64,000 nt of DNA from an uncultured Sphingomonadaceae bacterium (GCA_937995515.1 CALKJZ010000017.1:1-64000), one strand, 5' to 3'. Positions 52,137-62,846 are shown, numbered from the stretch's first letter. The notes: a model not told the origin generated them from the sequence alone. Made by a program: numbers and translations.

Positions 52137-53224
52137 CAACGGAGGCAGCAGACCGGCAGGCCCAGTTCTCGGGCACCGGCGAGGTCCGCGAGGCGCACCG
52201 CTTCGACGTCGGCGCGCTGGAGGCGTGGATGCGGGCCAATGTCGAGGGCTTTGCAGGCCCGCTTGCCGTCGAGCAGTTCCGGGGCGGCCAGTCCAACCCC
52301 ACCTACAAGCTCATCACGCCGGGGCGCGCCTATGTGCTTCGGCGCAAGCCGCCGGGCCAGCTTCTGCGCTCTGCCCATGCCGTCGACCGCGAATATCGGG
52401 TGATCAGCGCGCTCTGGCCCACCGGTTTTCCCGTGGCCCGGCCGGTCGGCCTGTGCACCGACGACAGCGTGATCGGCACCTGGTTTTACATCATGGACTT
52501 CGTCGAGGGCCGGGTGTTCTGGGACGGAACCTTCCCCGACGTGCCCCGCGAGGAGCGGCGGGCCTATTTCGACGCGATGAATGCGACCATCGCGAGGCTG
52601 CACCAGACCGACCCGATGTCGGTGGGCCTGTTCGACTTCGGCAAGCCCGGCAACTACTTCGCTCGGCAGATCGGCCGCTGGTCGCAGCAGTACCAGGCCG
52701 ATATTCCGGAAGCCGGGCGCGTGCCCGACATGGACCGGCTGGCCGAATGGCTGCCCGCCCACATTCCCCCGGGCGACGAGAGCGCCATCGTGCACGGCGA
52801 CTATCGTTGCGACAACATGATCTTCCACCCGACCGAGCCGAAGGTGCTGGCAGTCCTCGACTGGGAACTATCGACGCTGGGCCACCCGCTTGCCGATTTC
52901 TCCTATCACCTGATGATGTATCGCATGCCGCCCTCTGGCACGGTGGGGCTTGTGAACGCCGACCTTGCCGCGCTCAACATCCCGACCGAGCGCGAATATG
53001 TCGAGGCCTATTGCGCGCGCACCGGCCGCGACCCGGACGAGGTTTCGGCCAACATGGATTTCTACGTGGCCTACAACATGTTCCGCCTCGCCGCGATCGT
53101 GCACGGGATCCGCGCCAGGGTCGCCCGTGGCACGGCCGCAAGCGCCCATGCGCGGGCGATGAGCGCCACCGTCGAGCCGCTGGCCGCGCTGGCCTGGGAA
53201 CAGGCCATGAAGGCAGGCGCCTAG
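52133..53224 (+). CDS. Phosphotransferase (ACAD10/11-type, APH fold)
   Basis: 363 residues. Kinase-like fold: VEQFRGGQSNPTYKL (nucleotide loop), YVLRRKPPG, then catalytic HGDYRCDNMIFHP and metal site LDWELSTLGHPLADF. This set is shared with the ACAD10/11 kinase domain linked to hydroxy-acyl-CoA breakdown, so an acyl-substrate role is likely, antibiotic resistance unlikely. AGGAGG precedes the ATG, and ATGA overlap couples it to purD. Confidence 0.92.
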   Translation: MTTEAADRQAQFSGTGEVREAHRFDVGALEAWMRANVEGFAGPLAVEQFRGGQSNPTYKLITPGRAYVLRRKPPGQLLRSAHAVDREYRVISALWPTGFPVARPVGLCTDDSVIGTWFYIMDFVEGRVFWDGTFPDVPREERRAYFDAMNATIARLHQTDPMSVGLFDFGKPGNYFARQIGRWSQQYQADIPEAGRVPDMDRLAEWLPAHIPPGDESAIVHGDYRCDNMIFHPTEPKVLAVLDWELSTLGHPLADFSYHLMMYRMPPSGTVGLVNADLAALNIPTEREYVEAYCARTGRDPDEVSANMDFYVAYNMFRLAAIVHGIRARVARGTAASAHARAMSATVEPLAALAWEQAMKAGA

Positions 53225-53487
53225 CGGTCGCCGCGCGCGAAGAGGGCTGCGAGCGCGCCGATGGCCAACAGCCCGAGCGCCCAGAGGATCACGATGACAA
53301 GGCGGATCGCGACCTGGCCGTCCTCGAGCAGCTGGGCCAGCCACTGGGTGTCGTTCGGGTCGATGTCCATCGCCCGGCTCCAGCTGACCACCTGCGCATA
53401 GGGCTCGACCATCAGGCGAAGGAGGCCCCACATCAGCGCGCTCCACAGGGCGGCGAGCGCAACCGGCACGAGGAGGATCGCGCGCAT
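53221..53487 (-). CDS. Small membrane protein, unknown
   Basis: 88 residues with hydrophobic spans near both ends (ILLVPVALAALWSALMWGLL; VIRLVIVI-like span LVIVILWALGLLAIGALAAL) and an acidic loop between (DIDPNDTQWLAQLLEDGQ). It begins 6 bp after the stop of the CNNM-type gene and overlaps the phosphotransferase end, so it is co-transcribed with the former. No family recognised. Confidence 0.65.
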   Translation of the reverse strand: MRAILLVPVALAALWSALMWGLLRLMVEPYAQVVSWSRAMDIDPNDTQWLAQLLEDGQVAIRLVIVILWALGLLAIGALAALFARGDR

Positions 53488-53493
53488 GGCGGC

Positions 53494-54792
53494 TCAGTCC
53501 GCCACGCGCGAGACAAGCAACCGGTCGATCTTGCGCCCGTCCATGTCGACGATCTCGAACCGCCAGCCCTTGGCCTCGAACACCTCGCCCGTCTCGGGGA
53601 TGTGCTCGAGCTCGGCGAGCGCGAAGCCGGCGGCCGTCTGATAGTCGCGCTCCTCGTCGAGGCGGAAGCCAAGCCGTTCGGCCAGCTCGTCGGCCGGCAC
53701 CGAGCCGGAGACGAGCAGCGACCCGTCCTCGCGCAGGACAACGGCCGGGTCGTGCCCGGCATCGATGTCGGACCGGAACTCGCCCGCGATTGCGGCAAGG
53801 AGATCGGCGGGCGTCACCACGCCTTCGAAATGCCCATATTCATCGACCACGATCGCCATGGGCACCGGGCTGTCGCGCAGGGCTGCCAGTGCCACGGTTG
53901 CATCCGCGACATCGGGGACGACGGGCGCCTGCCGGGCGAGCGCCGCGAGGTCGAGCGGCCGGCCCTCGAGCAGCGCCACCATCGCGTCGCGCGCCTGGAT
54001 GACCCCGATGATCCGGTCGACCGAGCCGTCGGCCACCGGCAGGCGGGTGTGCGGGCTTGCCGTCAGCGTGGCGCGGATGGTCTCCGGGCTTGCGGCGATG
54101 TCGATCCAGTCCACCTCGACACGCGGGGTCATCACGCCGCGCACCTGCCGGTCGGCAAGCCGCATGATGCCCGAGATCAGCTCCCGCTCGGAGACCTCGA
54201 TCACGCCCGATTCCTCGGCTTCGGCCACCACCGAGCGCAGCTCGTCTGCGGTCACGCCCCCCTCGCGCTCGCGCGAGAGGCCGAAGAGGCGGAAGATCGC
54301 CGCTGTCGAGGCATCGAGCAGCAGCACGAACGGCGACAGGAGGCGCATGAGCAGCCTCATCAGGGGCGCAACGAGGCACGCCAGCGGCTCGGGCCGGCGC
54401 AGCGCCATCTGCTTGGGCACCAGCTCGCCCATGATCAGCGAGACATAGGTGACAAGGAGGATGACCCCGATGAAGCCCGCCTGCGGGGCGAGCGGGGCCG
54501 GAACGCCGAGCGCCCGCAGGCCCGCTGCGGCCGGGCCGGCAAGGCTTGCGCCCGAATAGGCGCCGCTGGCGATCCCGACGAGGGTGATGCCGATCTGCAC
54601 CGTGGAGAGGAACCGGCCCTGCTCGGCCACCAGCGCCAGCGCCGCCGCTGCACCCCTCGAGCCTGCCTGCTCGCGCACCTGCAACCGCGCGGGGCGCGAG
54701 GAGACGATCGCCAGCTCGGCAGCCGCCAGGAAGCCGTTGAGCGCAATGAGGGCGAGGATTATCGCCGCATCGCCCCATGGAAAGGATGGCAT
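53494..54792 (-). CDS. CNNM/HlyC-CorC family protein with CBS pair
   Basis: 432 residues: DUF21 membrane domain (about 1-195) with AAIILALIALNGFLAAAELAIVSS and LVTYVSLIMGELVPKQMAL, a CBS pair (about 215-330; VMTPRVEVDWIDI, HTRLPVADGSVDRIIGVI), and a C-terminal CorC_HlyC domain (about 345-430; LLVSGSVPADELAERLG). Family members export Mg2+ or Co2+; the old 'hemolysin' name is misleading. The ATG at 54792 (MPSFPWGD) was preferred to upstream in-frame sequence. Confidence 0.93.
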   Translation of the reverse strand: MPSFPWGDAAIILALIALNGFLAAAELAIVSSRPARLQVREQAGSRGAAAALALVAEQGRFLSTVQIGITLVGIASGAYSGASLAGPAAAGLRALGVPAPLAPQAGFIGVILLVTYVSLIMGELVPKQMALRRPEPLACLVAPLMRLLMRLLSPFVLLLDASTAAIFRLFGLSREREGGVTADELRSVVAEAEESGVIEVSERELISGIMRLADRQVRGVMTPRVEVDWIDIAASPETIRATLTASPHTRLPVADGSVDRIIGVIQARDAMVALLEGRPLDLAALARQAPVVPDVADATVALAALRDSPVPMAIVVDEYGHFEGVVTPADLLAAIAGEFRSDIDAGHDPAVVLREDGSLLVSGSVPADELAERLGFRLDEERDYQTAAGFALAELEHIPETGEVFEAKGWRFEIVDMDGRKIDRLLVSRVAD

Positions 54793-54870
54793 GGCCCCCT
54801 TCCATAGGGCGGCGGGCGCGCCGCGGGCAAGGGATGGGGGCGGGGCCACGGGACCGGGAATGCCGGACGG

Positions 54871-54898
54871 GGGGATGAAGGAGCGGGGATGAAGGAGC
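54871..54898. repeat. Perfect 14-bp tandem repeat, 2 copies
   Basis: Two copies of GGGGATGAAGGAGC, 13 bp before the hydrolase ATG; each copy contains an AAGGAG, so the duplication doubles a ribosome-site-like sequence. Confidence 0.85.
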
Positions 54899-54911
54899 GG
54901 GGGAGGAGGGA

Positions 54912-55688
54912 ATGACAGACGTCGCCGTCACGCGTCTTTGGCCCGACACCAGCCTCGGGCAGCGGCCGATGCTGCACGTGCACGGCTGGTGCTGCGACCA
55001 TCGGGCCATGCTGCCCGTGGCGCGCGCCTTCCCCGCACGCGCGCACCTCCTGGTCGACCTGCCCGGCCATGGCCGCAGCCGGCCCGGAGAGTCGCTTGCG
55101 ATCGAGGCGCACGCCCGGGCGCTTGCGCCGGTCGTGCCTGCCGGCGCCATTCTTGTTGGCCATTCCATGGGGGCGCAGGTGGCAACCGCGCTGGCCGCCG
55201 GCGCGGCCCCCGGTGCCGTTTCGGGGCTCGTGCTGCTGGAGCCCGCCCACCTCGTGCCGACAGACAAGGCGCTGGCTGCCGCCGCAGAGCTCCGCGCACG
55301 GCTTGATCGGCATCCGCCCGCCGAAATCGTCCGCGCCTTCGCCCGCGCGCAGCTGGTGGGCCCGGTGGCCGACGAGGCGGCGTTCGGCCGGCTGGTGGAG
55401 GCGATGGCGGCAACACCCGCCCAAACCATGCGCGGCCAGTGGGATGCCATCCTTGCCTTTGCGGCAAGCGGGGCTGCGGGCCGCGCGCTTGCTGCAGTCG
55501 AGGTTCCGGTGCTCGCCATTGCCTGCGCGAAGCCGGTCAACCGGCTTTCCGATCTTCACCGCGCCAACCCGCGGGTGATGACCGGGCAGGTGGCGGGCGC
55601 AGGCCACATGGTGCAGTTCGAGGCGATGGACCAGGTGGCGGCGATGATCCGCCGCTGGCTGCGGCTTTGCGCGGTCGATTCCCGCTGA
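54912..55688 (+). CDS. Alpha/beta hydrolase
   Basis: 258 residues, no signal peptide. The oxyanion block is LHVHGWCCDHRA, the nucleophile Ser lies in ILVGHSMGAQVA at about 85, and the histidine in VAGAGHMVQFEA near the C-terminus. The acid residue after the lid (IACAKPVNRLSD) is not of the usual D-P form. Substrate unknown. Confidence 0.85.
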   Translation: MTDVAVTRLWPDTSLGQRPMLHVHGWCCDHRAMLPVARAFPARAHLLVDLPGHGRSRPGESLAIEAHARALAPVVPAGAILVGHSMGAQVATALAAGAAPGAVSGLVLLEPAHLVPTDKALAAAAELRARLDRHPPAEIVRAFARAQLVGPVADEAAFGRLVEAMAATPAQTMRGQWDAILAFAASGAAGRALAAVEVPVLAIACAKPVNRLSDLHRANPRVMTGQVAGAGHMVQFEAMDQVAAMIRRWLRLCAVDSR

Positions 55689-55818
55689 CCGCTCCCCCCT
55701 TGGCGTTCCCCCTGGCCGCGCGGGGGCCTGCTCCTCCCACTTTCCCGAGCGGCGGGACACAAGCCGGCCCGGCATGGGAGCTGCGCGCGGGCACGCGCGA
55801 GACCGAGGGGATGAGGCG

Positions 55819-56619
55819 ATGGCATATGAGCATATTTTGTGGAGCGAGGAGGACGGGGTCGCCACGCTCACCATCAACCGGCCCGACCGGCTGAACGCGC
55901 TCAACGCCGGCGTGATCCAGGAGATGATCGATGCGGTCGACCAGATCCGCGACGGCGCGAGCAGCGCGCGCTGCCTCGTGCTCACCGGCGCGGGCCGGGG
56001 CTTTTCCAGCGGTGCCGATCTCTCCGGCGGCGGCGCGGGCGGTGCCATCGGCAAGGGGCCGGTCGATGCGGGCAAGGTTCTGGAAACCCACTTCAACGTG
56101 CTTCTCGAGCGGCTGTTTGCGCTGCCGGTGCCGTTTGTCACGTCGGTCAACGGCCCGGCCGCGGGCGCGGGCTGTTCCTATGCGCTGGCCGGCGATATCG
56201 TCGTGGCGGCGCGCTCGGCCTATTTCCTGCAGGCCTTCGTCAACATCGGCCTCGTGCCCGATGTCGGCTCCACATGGCTCCTGCCCCGGCTGGCCGGCAA
56301 GGCGCGGGCGCAGGCGATGATGATGCTGGGCGAGCGGATCCCGGCCGAGACGGCGGCCGAATGGGGCATGATCTGGAAGGTGGTCGACGATGATGCGCTG
56401 GCGGCCGAGACGGCGGCCATTGCGCGGAGGCTGGCGGCCGGCCCCACGAGGGCGCTTGCACTCATCCGCCACGGGATCCGCGACTGCCTCGACCGGACGC
56501 TGACCGAGGCGCTGATGGTCGAGCGGGTGAACCAGCTTGCCGCCGGGCGCACCGCGGATTTTGCCGAAGGGGTGATGGCCTTCCTGCAGAAGCGGCCGGC
56601 GGCCTTCACCGGCCGCTGA
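55819..56619 (+). CDS. Enoyl-CoA hydratase/isomerase family protein
   Basis: 266 residues, crotonase fold, acting on CoA thioesters. Oxyanion-hole parts: GAGRGFSSGADL (about 61-72) and NGPAAGAGCSYALAGDIVVA (about 110-130). GLVPDVGSTWLLPRLAG carries an Asp where classical hydratases have Glu, as in PaaG-type isomerases; thus a phenylacetate or related isomerase role is possible. It abuts the convergent pheT. Confidence 0.92.
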   Translation: MAYEHILWSEEDGVATLTINRPDRLNALNAGVIQEMIDAVDQIRDGASSARCLVLTGAGRGFSSGADLSGGGAGGAIGKGPVDAGKVLETHFNVLLERLFALPVPFVTSVNGPAAGAGCSYALAGDIVVAARSAYFLQAFVNIGLVPDVGSTWLLPRLAGKARAQAMMMLGERIPAETAAEWGMIWKVVDDDALAAETAAIARRLAAGPTRALALIRHGIRDCLDRTLTEALMVERVNQLAAGRTADFAEGVMAFLQKRPAAFTGR

Positions 56620-58977
56620 TCAGCCGCGCAGCCGGGCGCCGAGGCGTTCGGCGGCCGCAACGATCGCGGCCGAGACGGTGTCGATCTCGGCCTCGGTCAG
56701 CGTGCGGTCGGGCGCCTGCAGCGTCACGGCAATGCCAAGGCTTGCATGGCCCTCTGGCACGCCCGGGCCCGTGAAATGGTCGAAGAGGGCAATGCCGGTT
56801 GCAAGATCGCCCGCGGCCTTGCCGACGGCGGCCAGCAGCTGGCCGGCGGGGAGCGTGCACGGCGCGAGAAAGGCGAAATCGCGGCTGACCGGCTGGAACG
56901 GCGAGGGCTGGAAGGGGCGGCGCCCGGCGCGGCGCGGTGGCACGGCGTCGAGGAACAGCTCGCCGGCAACCACGGCCGCGCTGATCCCCTCGGCCTCGAG
57001 CAGGCGCGGGTGCAGCGCGCCGAACGTGCCGAGGAGCGTCTTGCCCAGCATCAGCCGGCCCGAGCGCCCCGGGTGGAAGACCTCGCCGGCATCCGGAGCC
57101 ACCAGGAGCTGGCCGGCGGGGGCGCCTGCAGCCTCCAGCGCGGCCAGCACCAGCGCCTTGGCATCGAAGGCGTCGACCGGGCGCGGCCGACCGGCGGCCC
57201 AGTGGCGGGGCGTGGCATCGCCGGCCAGCAGCAGGGCGGCGGTCGGCCGCTCGCCTTCGGCGAGGTAGCGGCGGCCCAGCTCGAACAGGCGCACCGAGGC
57301 CTGGCTGCGGTCGAGGTTGCGGCGCGCGGCGGCGACGAGCCCCGGAAGCAGCGACGGGCGCATCACCGCAAGCTCGGCCGAGAGCGGATTGGCAAGCGCA
57401 AAGGCCGCGCCGCCAAAGCGCTCCGCCTCGGCCGCGGACACGAAGCTCCAGGTGACCGCCTCGTGGAGGCCGTGGGCGGCAAGCGTGCGCCGCACCCGCG
57501 CGGCAAGCCGCTGCGCCGGGGTGGCCGTGGGCCGTGCCACTCCTTCGGGCCGTGGCAGCGGCACCGAGGGGACGCGGTCGATGCCCGCCACGCGCACCAC
57601 TTCCTCGACAAGGTCTGCCGGGCCGTCGATGTCGCGCCGCCAGCTCGGTACCGCGACCTGCCACTGCGCGCCGACGGCAAAGCCGAGCCGCTCGAGGATG
57701 GCGCGCTGTTCGCCCTGTGGCACATCGAGGCCCGAGAGGCGCTTGGTGGTCGCCGGGTCGAAGGCGATCTGCCGGGGGGCAAGCGGCAGGGCGCCGGCCA
57801 CGGCCATCTCGCTTGCCCTGCCGCCGCACAGCTCGAGGATGAGGGCGGTCGCGATATCGAGGCCGGGCGCGACGAACGCCGGATCCACGCCACGCTCGAA
57901 CCGGGCCCGCGCATCGGAGACGAGGTTGAGCGCGCGGCCCGTGGCGCCCACGCGCGCCGGGTCGAAGAAGGCCGCCTCGACGAGCACATCGGTCGTTTCG
58001 GCGGAGACGCCCGTTTCCTCGCCGCCCATGATGCCGCCGATATCATGCACGGCAGCCTCGTCGGCGATCACCGTCATCGTGGCATCGAGCGCATAGGTGC
58101 GCCCGTTGAGCGCGCGCAGCGTTTCGCCCGGCCGGGCGGGCCGCGCCGTCAGCCCGCCCGAGAGCTTGGCCATGTCGTAGACGTGGAGCGGGCGGCCGAA
58201 GCCGATCGTCATGAAGTTGGTGACATCGACCAGCGCCGAGATCGGCCGCAGCCCGGCCCTGGTCAAGAGCGCCTGCAGCCACGGCGGCGAGGGGCCGTTG
58301 CAGACACCGGTGACGGCGCGGGCGAGGAACGCCGGGCAGCCCTCCGGGTCTTCGGTCGCAATCGGAATGGGGCAGGGGCCGGCTGCGGTGATCGCCGGCA
58401 CCTCGAGGGGGACAAGCGCGCCGAGGCCGGCGGCCGCAAGATCGCGCGCAATGCCAAAGACGCCCATGCAATCCTGCCGGTTCGGCGTGATGGCGACATC
58501 GAAGAGCGGATCGTCGAGCCCCGCCCAGGCCGCATAGGCGGCGCCCACGGGCGCATCGGGGGCAAGTTCGATGATGCCGTCGTGGTCGTCCCCCAGGCCG
58601 AGCTCGCGCGCCGAGCACATCATGCCGTGCGATTCGACCCCGCGGATGCGGGCGACCTTGAGGGTGAGATCGGTGCCCGGAACATGGGTTCCGGGAGACG
58701 CGAACACGCCGACGAGGCCGGCGCGGGCATTGGGCGCGCCGCAGACCACCTGCACGGGCGCGCCGGCGCCGGTGTCGACCATCAGCACCTGCAGCCGGTC
58801 TGCCTCCGGGTGCGGCGCTGCCGAGACCACCCGCGCGATCCGGAACGGGCCGAGCCGGTCGGCGGGGTTGGCAAGCGATTCCACCTCGAGGCCGAGGCGG
58901 GTCAGCGCATCGGCGATCTCTGTGGCCGATGCCTCGGTCTCGAGATGGCGGCGGAGCCAGGAGAGGGGGAATTTCAC
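56620..58977 (-). CDS. pheT: Phenylalanine-tRNA ligase beta subunit
   Basis: 785 residues; with PheS forms the (alpha-beta)2 enzyme. Order: tRNA-binding EMAP domain at about 40-150 ([25 protein letters not shown]), B3/B4 editing domain at about 205-400 ([20 protein letters not shown]), B5 ([12 protein letters not shown]), catalytic-like domain, and C-terminal ferredoxin-fold anticodon-binding domain ([13 protein letters not shown]). GTG start overlaps the pheS stop (GTGA). Confidence 0.98.
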   Translation of the reverse strand: MKFPLSWLRRHLETEASATEIADALTRLGLEVESLANPADRLGPFRIARVVSAAPHPEADRLQVLMVDTGAGAPVQVVCGAPNARAGLVGVFASPGTHVPGTDLTLKVARIRGVESHGMMCSARELGLGDDHDGIIELAPDAPVGAAYAAWAGLDDPLFDVAITPNRQDCMGVFGIARDLAAAGLGALVPLEVPAITAAGPCPIPIATEDPEGCPAFLARAVTGVCNGPSPPWLQALLTRAGLRPISALVDVTNFMTIGFGRPLHVYDMAKLSGGLTARPARPGETLRALNGRTYALDATMTVIADEAAVHDIGGIMGGEETGVSAETTDVLVEAAFFDPARVGATGRALNLVSDARARFERGVDPAFVAPGLDIATALILELCGGRASEMAVAGALPLAPRQIAFDPATTKRLSGLDVPQGEQRAILERLGFAVGAQWQVAVPSWRRDIDGPADLVEEVVRVAGIDRVPSVPLPRPEGVARPTATPAQRLAARVRRTLAAHGLHEAVTWSFVSAAEAERFGGAAFALANPLSAELAVMRPSLLPGLVAAARRNLDRSQASVRLFELGRRYLAEGERPTAALLLAGDATPRHWAAGRPRPVDAFDAKALVLAALEAAGAPAGQLLVAPDAGEVFHPGRSGRLMLGKTLLGTFGALHPRLLEAEGISAAVVAGELFLDAVPPRRAGRRPFQPSPFQPVSRDFAFLAPCTLPAGQLLAAVGKAAGDLATGIALFDHFTGPGVPEGHASLGIAVTLQAPDRTLTEAEIDTVSAAIVAAAERLGARLRG

Positions 58978-60059
58978 GAAAGGCTGCCCGAGATCGTCGG
59001 CACGTCGAGTGCGCGGAAGCCATGGTGGCGAAGCCAGCGCAGGTCGGCATCGAAGAAGGCGCGCAGGTCCGTCATGCCATATTTCAGCATGGCCAGCCGG
59101 TCGATCCCGCAGCCGAAGGCAAACCCCTGCCATGTGTCGGGCGAAAGGCCGCAATTGGCGAGCACCCGAGGGTGCACCATGCCGGCGCCAAGCACCTCGA
59201 GCCACGACTGGCCGCCGCCGACCGTGAGCCGGCCGCCTTCCCACGAGCAGCCGACATCCACCTCCACCGACGGCTCGGTGAAGGGGAAGTAGGAGGGGCG
59301 GAAGCGCAGCGCCACGTCCTCGAGGCCGAAGAAGGCCTTGAGGAAGGTCTCCAGCGTCCAGCGCAGGTGGCCCATGTGGGTGTCGCGGTCGACCACCAGC
59401 CCCTCGACCTGGTGGAACATGGGTGTGTGGGTGGCATCGGAATCCGAGCGGTAGACCCGGCCGGGCGCGATCACCCGGAGGGGCGGGGGCGAGGCTGTCA
59501 TCGTGCGGATCTGCACCGGCGAGGTGTGGGTACGCAGCAGCAACCGGCCCGGCGCCTCCCCGGCCGCCTCGCCGGCGATGTAGAAGGTGTCGTGCATCGC
59601 GCGCGCCGGATGCTCGGGCGGGATGTTGAGCGCGGTGAAATTGTGCCAGTCGTCCTCGATCTCCGGGCCCTCGGCGACCGTAAAGCCGAGATCGGCGAAG
59701 ATTTCGGCGAGCTCGTCCATCACCTGGCTGACGGGGTGGATCGAACCGGCCGGGGGCAGGAGCGCCGGCAGCGACATGTCCTGCCGCTCTGCGGCGAGGC
59801 GCGCGGCGAGTGCCGCCTCGCCGAGGACCGCGCGGCGGGACTCGAGGGCCTGCGCGATGGCCTCGCGCAGCGCCTGCACGCGCGGGGCCTGTTCCCGCCG
59901 CACCTCGGGCGCGAGGCCGCCGAGGCCGCGAAGCAGCGCGGTGACGCTGCCGTGCCGCCCAAGCGCTTCCACGCGCACGGCCTCGAGCGCGGCGAGATCG
60001 CCGGCCGCCGCGATCCGGGCGTCCAGATCGGCGCGCAGCCTGTCCAGCTCGTCGGTCAC
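58974..60059 (-). CDS. pheS: Phenylalanine-tRNA ligase alpha subunit
   Basis: About 361 residues from the GTG at 60059 ([13 protein letters not shown]); another GTG at 60077 is possible. N-terminal coiled coil, then class II catalytic core: motif 1 region [19 protein letters not shown], motif 2 [17 protein letters not shown], motif 3 [14 protein letters not shown]. Spacing to rplT (58 bp) and overlap with pheT show the classic rpmI-rplT-pheS-pheT order. Confidence 0.98.
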   Translation of the reverse strand: MTDELDRLRADLDARIAAAGDLAALEAVRVEALGRHGSVTALLRGLGGLAPEVRREQAPRVQALREAIAQALESRRAVLGEAALAARLAAERQDMSLPALLPPAGSIHPVSQVMDELAEIFADLGFTVAEGPEIEDDWHNFTALNIPPEHPARAMHDTFYIAGEAAGEAPGRLLLRTHTSPVQIRTMTASPPPLRVIAPGRVYRSDSDATHTPMFHQVEGLVVDRDTHMGHLRWTLETFLKAFFGLEDVALRFRPSYFPFTEPSVEVDVGCSWEGGRLTVGGGQSWLEVLGAGMVHPRVLANCGLSPDTWQGFAFGCGIDRLAMLKYGMTDLRAFFDADLRWLRHHGFRALDVPTISGSLS

Positions 60060-60117
60060 GTCGCTTGAGCCCCGCACGGATGGGCCCTGCCGCGCAGCGC
60101 GCGGGGGCCGGTGGCAA

Positions 60118-60486
60118 TCAGGCCGGCTGCGCCTCCAGCGCGCCCCGCACCTCGGCCACGATCGCCTTGAACGACGCCGGCTCGTTCATGGCGAGATCGG
60201 CCAGGATCTTGCGATCGAGCTCGAGGCCGGCCAGCTTCACGCCGTGCATGAAGCGGGCATAGGTAAGGCCTTCCTCGCGCACGCCGGCGTTGATGCGCTG
60301 GATCCAGAGCGCGCGGAACGAGCGCTTCTTCACCCGCCGGTCGCGGTAGGCATATTGCCCGGCCTTTTCCACCGCCTGGCGCGCGGCGCGGATGGTGTTC
60401 TTGCGCCGGCCGTAATAGCCCTTGGCCTGCTCGAGAACGCGGTTGTGTCTGGCCCGGGTGGTCACCCCCCGCTTGATGCGTGCCAT
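60118..60486 (-). CDS. rplT: Ribosomal protein L20
   Basis: 122 residues. [20 protein letters not shown] opening, [18 protein letters not shown] and [19 protein letters not shown] are L20 marks. Binds 23S rRNA early in 50S assembly and can repress its own operon. Ten bases after rpmI. Confidence 0.99.
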   Translation of the reverse strand: MARIKRGVTTRARHNRVLEQAKGYYGRRKNTIRAARQAVEKAGQYAYRDRRVKKRSFRALWIQRINAGVREEGLTYARFMHGVKLAGLELDRKILADLAMNEPASFKAIVAEVRGALEAQPA

Positions 60487-60496
60487 CGCGATCCTC

Positions 60497-60700
60497 CTAC
60501 TTCAGGCCGTAGGGCGCCCAGCGCCGGACGGCAGGCGCATCGGCATCCGCGAGCACCGACGTGCCGCGGTTCTGGCGGATGTACTTGCCGTTGTGGCTGA
60601 TCAGGCGGTGCCGCTTGCCGGCCACACCGTGCATCACCTTGCCTGTGGCGGTGATCCTGAACCGCTTCTTGACCCCGCTCTTGGTCTTCAGTTTGGGCAT
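60497..60700 (-). CDS. rpmI: Ribosomal protein L35
   Basis: 67 residues, [20 protein letters not shown] start and [11 protein letters not shown] tail are typical. It heads the rpmI-rplT-pheS-pheT unit. infC, usually upstream, is not here; the preceding gene is yqgE-like with a 181-bp gap that must contain the promoter. Confidence 0.99.
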   Translation of the reverse strand: MPKLKTKSGVKKRFRITATGKVMHGVAGKRHRLISHNGKYIRQNRGTSVLADADAPAVRRWAPYGLK

Positions 60701-60881
60701 TTTCCGGCTCCCTTGCGCCGTGGCCCGCCTGTCGGAACGCGAATGCGGACCCGCCAGGATGCCACGGGGCATCGTTGGTGATACGATTGGGAACCGCCGC
60801 GGCAGCCCATCGATGGCCGGGCGATTCCGTTCGAAGCCCGCTCCCCTAGTCGGGCCCGGCGGCGATGGCAAGCCGGGGCGC

Positions 60882-61439
60882 TCAGGCGCGGCCGGCGGTC
60901 GCCGAAAGCAGCCCCACCTCCACCCCCGAGGCGGCAAAGCCTGCGGCCCAACGCCGGTTGGTGTCGGTCTCCCAGAGCAGCTGGTCGGTGCCCGGCGTGG
61001 CAAACCAGCCGTGCAGGGCAAGCTCGGCATCGAGCTGGCCCGGCCCCCAGCCCGCATAGCCGAGCGCCATCAGCCAGTGGCGCGGCCCCCGGGCCTCGGC
61101 GATGGCATGGAGGATCTCGAGCGAGGCCGTGAGCGCCCAGCGCCCGGCAACGAACAGCGTATCCTCGCTGCACCAGTCGGGCGTGTGGAGGACAAAGCCG
61201 CGCTGCGGCTCGACCGGCCCGCCGGCGAGCACCCGCACCTCCGGGGTCTTGCCCGGATCGACATCGAGCTGCCGCATGAGCGCAGGCACGGTCAGCTCGT
61301 CGAGCTCGGAATGAACGCAGAGCCCGAACGCGCCGGCTGGGTCGTGCGCACACATCGCAATCACCGACTGCTCGAACCGCGGATCGCCGATCCCGGGCAG
61401 GGCGAGGAGGAACTGGCCAGTCAGGCTGGTGGCGAGCAT
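60882..61439 (-). CDS. YqgE/AlgH family protein
   Basis: 185 residues. [23 protein letters not shown] and [13 protein letters not shown] fit the family start, [14 protein letters not shown] is the core motif, and [17 protein letters not shown] the C-terminal block. Function not firmly known; family members are cytoplasmic single-domain proteins near ruvX or ribosomal genes. Confidence 0.95.
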   Translation of the reverse strand: MLATSLTGQFLLALPGIGDPRFEQSVIAMCAHDPAGAFGLCVHSELDELTVPALMRQLDVDPGKTPEVRVLAGGPVEPQRGFVLHTPDWCSEDTLFVAGRWALTASLEILHAIAEARGPRHWLMALGYAGWGPGQLDAELALHGWFATPGTDQLLWETDTNRRWAAGFAASGVEVGLLSATAGRA

Positions 61440-61520
61440 CGCCGTCTTTCCTAGCCCGGCAGCGGCGGGCTGAACAGCGCTGGACGCGACCGGACGTGCG
61501 GATTAACGAAGATCCGTCAT

Positions 61521-61540
61521 CAGCGGGTCACACCCCGCTG
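61521..61540. promoter_or_regulatory. 7-bp inverted repeat upstream of the peroxiredoxin gene
   Basis: CAGCGGG-TCACAC-CCCGCTG, 55 bp ahead of the peroxiredoxin ATG in the divergent spacer with yqgE. It could be an operator or a stem in the leader RNA. No T-run. Confidence 0.35.
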
Positions 61541-61595
61541 GCAGGCGGGATGGGTTCGCGGCCGCGGAGCGCGCGACGGGCAAGGAGGGCAAGGC

Positions 61596-62078
61596 ATGGC
61601 GGTTGCGGTTGGAGACAGGGTTCCCGAAGCGGTGCTCGTGAAGGTGACGCCCGACGGCCCGCAGCCGGTGTCGACGGCCGACTTCTTCGCCGGGCGGACG
61701 GTTGCACTCTTCGCCGTGCCGGGCGCATTCACGCCCACCTGTTCGGCCAAGCACCTGCCCGGCTTCGTCGAACATGCGGGGGCGCTGAAGGCGAAGGGCA
61801 TCGACGAGATCGCCTGCGTGTCGGTCAACGATGCGTTCGTGATGGATGCCTGGGGCCGGGCGGCCGGGGTCGACGGCCGGGTGACCATGCTGGCCGACGG
61901 CAACGGCAGCTTTGCCGAGGCGATGGGGCTTGTGCTCGATGCCTCGGGCTTCGGGATGGGCAGGCGCTCGCAACGCTATTCGATGGTGGCGAAGGATGGT
62001 GTCATCACCCACCTGTTCATCGAGGAGGGCGGGCAGTTCCAGCTCTCCTCGGCCGAGCACATGCTCGCTTCGCTTTGA
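61596..62078 (+). CDS. Peroxiredoxin, Prx5-like
   Basis: Thiol peroxidase of 160 residues. The peroxidatic Cys is in PGAFTPTCSAKHLPGF (about 50). VSVNDAFVMDAWGRA and RYSMVAKDGVITHLFIEE are Prx5 marks. No resolving Cys is obvious, so it is likely a 1-Cys type using glutathione or glutaredoxin. Followed by a dienelactone hydrolase 42 bp on. Confidence 0.95.
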   Translation: MAVAVGDRVPEAVLVKVTPDGPQPVSTADFFAGRTVALFAVPGAFTPTCSAKHLPGFVEHAGALKAKGIDEIACVSVNDAFVMDAWGRAAGVDGRVTMLADGNGSFAEAMGLVLDASGFGMGRRSQRYSMVAKDGVITHLFIEEGGQFQLSSAEHMLASL

Positions 62079-62120
62079 GGCTGGGTTCCGGACGGCAGCG
62101 GGCCAAGGGAGGAGAGACGG

Positions 62121-62846
62121 ATGGCCGAGGATCTGGTCTATGAGGAGGGCGGTCAGACCTGCCGCGGGCTGATTGCGGTGCCCGACCGTGCGCGCCACGG
62201 CGACGGACCGTTTCCGGGCGTCGTTGCGGTGCACGAGGCCTGGGGGCTGGGCCAGCAGGTGCAGCGGCGGATCGCGATGCTCGCCGATCTCGGCTATGTG
62301 GCGCTGGCCGCCGACATCTTCGGCGACCGCCACATCCCGAAGGATCCGCCCGAGGCCTTCGAGATCATCGGCCGCTGGCTTGCCGACCGGGCGGCGCTGC
62401 GCCGCCGCGCAGGTGCGGCCGTCTCGGCGCTGAAGGCGCACCCCGCATGCGATGGCCGGGTGGCTGCGATCGGCTACTGCTTTGGCGGCTCGACCGTGCT
62501 GGAGCTGGCGCGCTCGGGCAACCCCGATGTGGTGGGCGTGGTCTCCTTCCATGGCGCGCTCGATACGCCGATGCCGGGCGAGCCCGGCCGCGTGACGGCG
62601 AAGATTCTCGCCTGCCACGGCGCCGAGGACCCGCTGGTGCCGCACGAGCAGCTGAATGGCTTCCTCGCCGAGATGGCGGCCGCCGGGGCCGATTGCACGA
62701 CAATCGCCTATACCGGCGCGATGCACAGCTTCACCAACCCGGAGGCCGATGGCTCGATCCTGCCGGGCGTGCTCTACCACGAGCGGACGGACCGCCGGTC
62801 CTGGGCTGCCATGCAGGATTTCTTCGCCCGCGAGCTGTTCGTCTAG
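62121..62846 (+). CDS. Dienelactone hydrolase family protein
   Basis: 241 residues, alpha/beta hydrolase with Cys nucleophile in AAIGYCFGGSTVLEL (about 116), Asp in CHGAEDPLVP and His in GAMHSFTNPEADG. GGAGAG-type ribosome site precedes the ATG. Possibly in one transcript with the peroxiredoxin. Substrate may be dienelactone or another ester. Confidence 0.92.
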   Translation: MAEDLVYEEGGQTCRGLIAVPDRARHGDGPFPGVVAVHEAWGLGQQVQRRIAMLADLGYVALAADIFGDRHIPKDPPEAFEIIGRWLADRAALRRRAGAAVSALKAHPACDGRVAAIGYCFGGSTVLELARSGNPDVVGVVSFHGALDTPMPGEPGRVTAKILACHGAEDPLVPHEQLNGFLAEMAAAGADCTTIAYTGAMHSFTNPEADGSILPGVLYHERTDRRSWAAMQDFFARELFV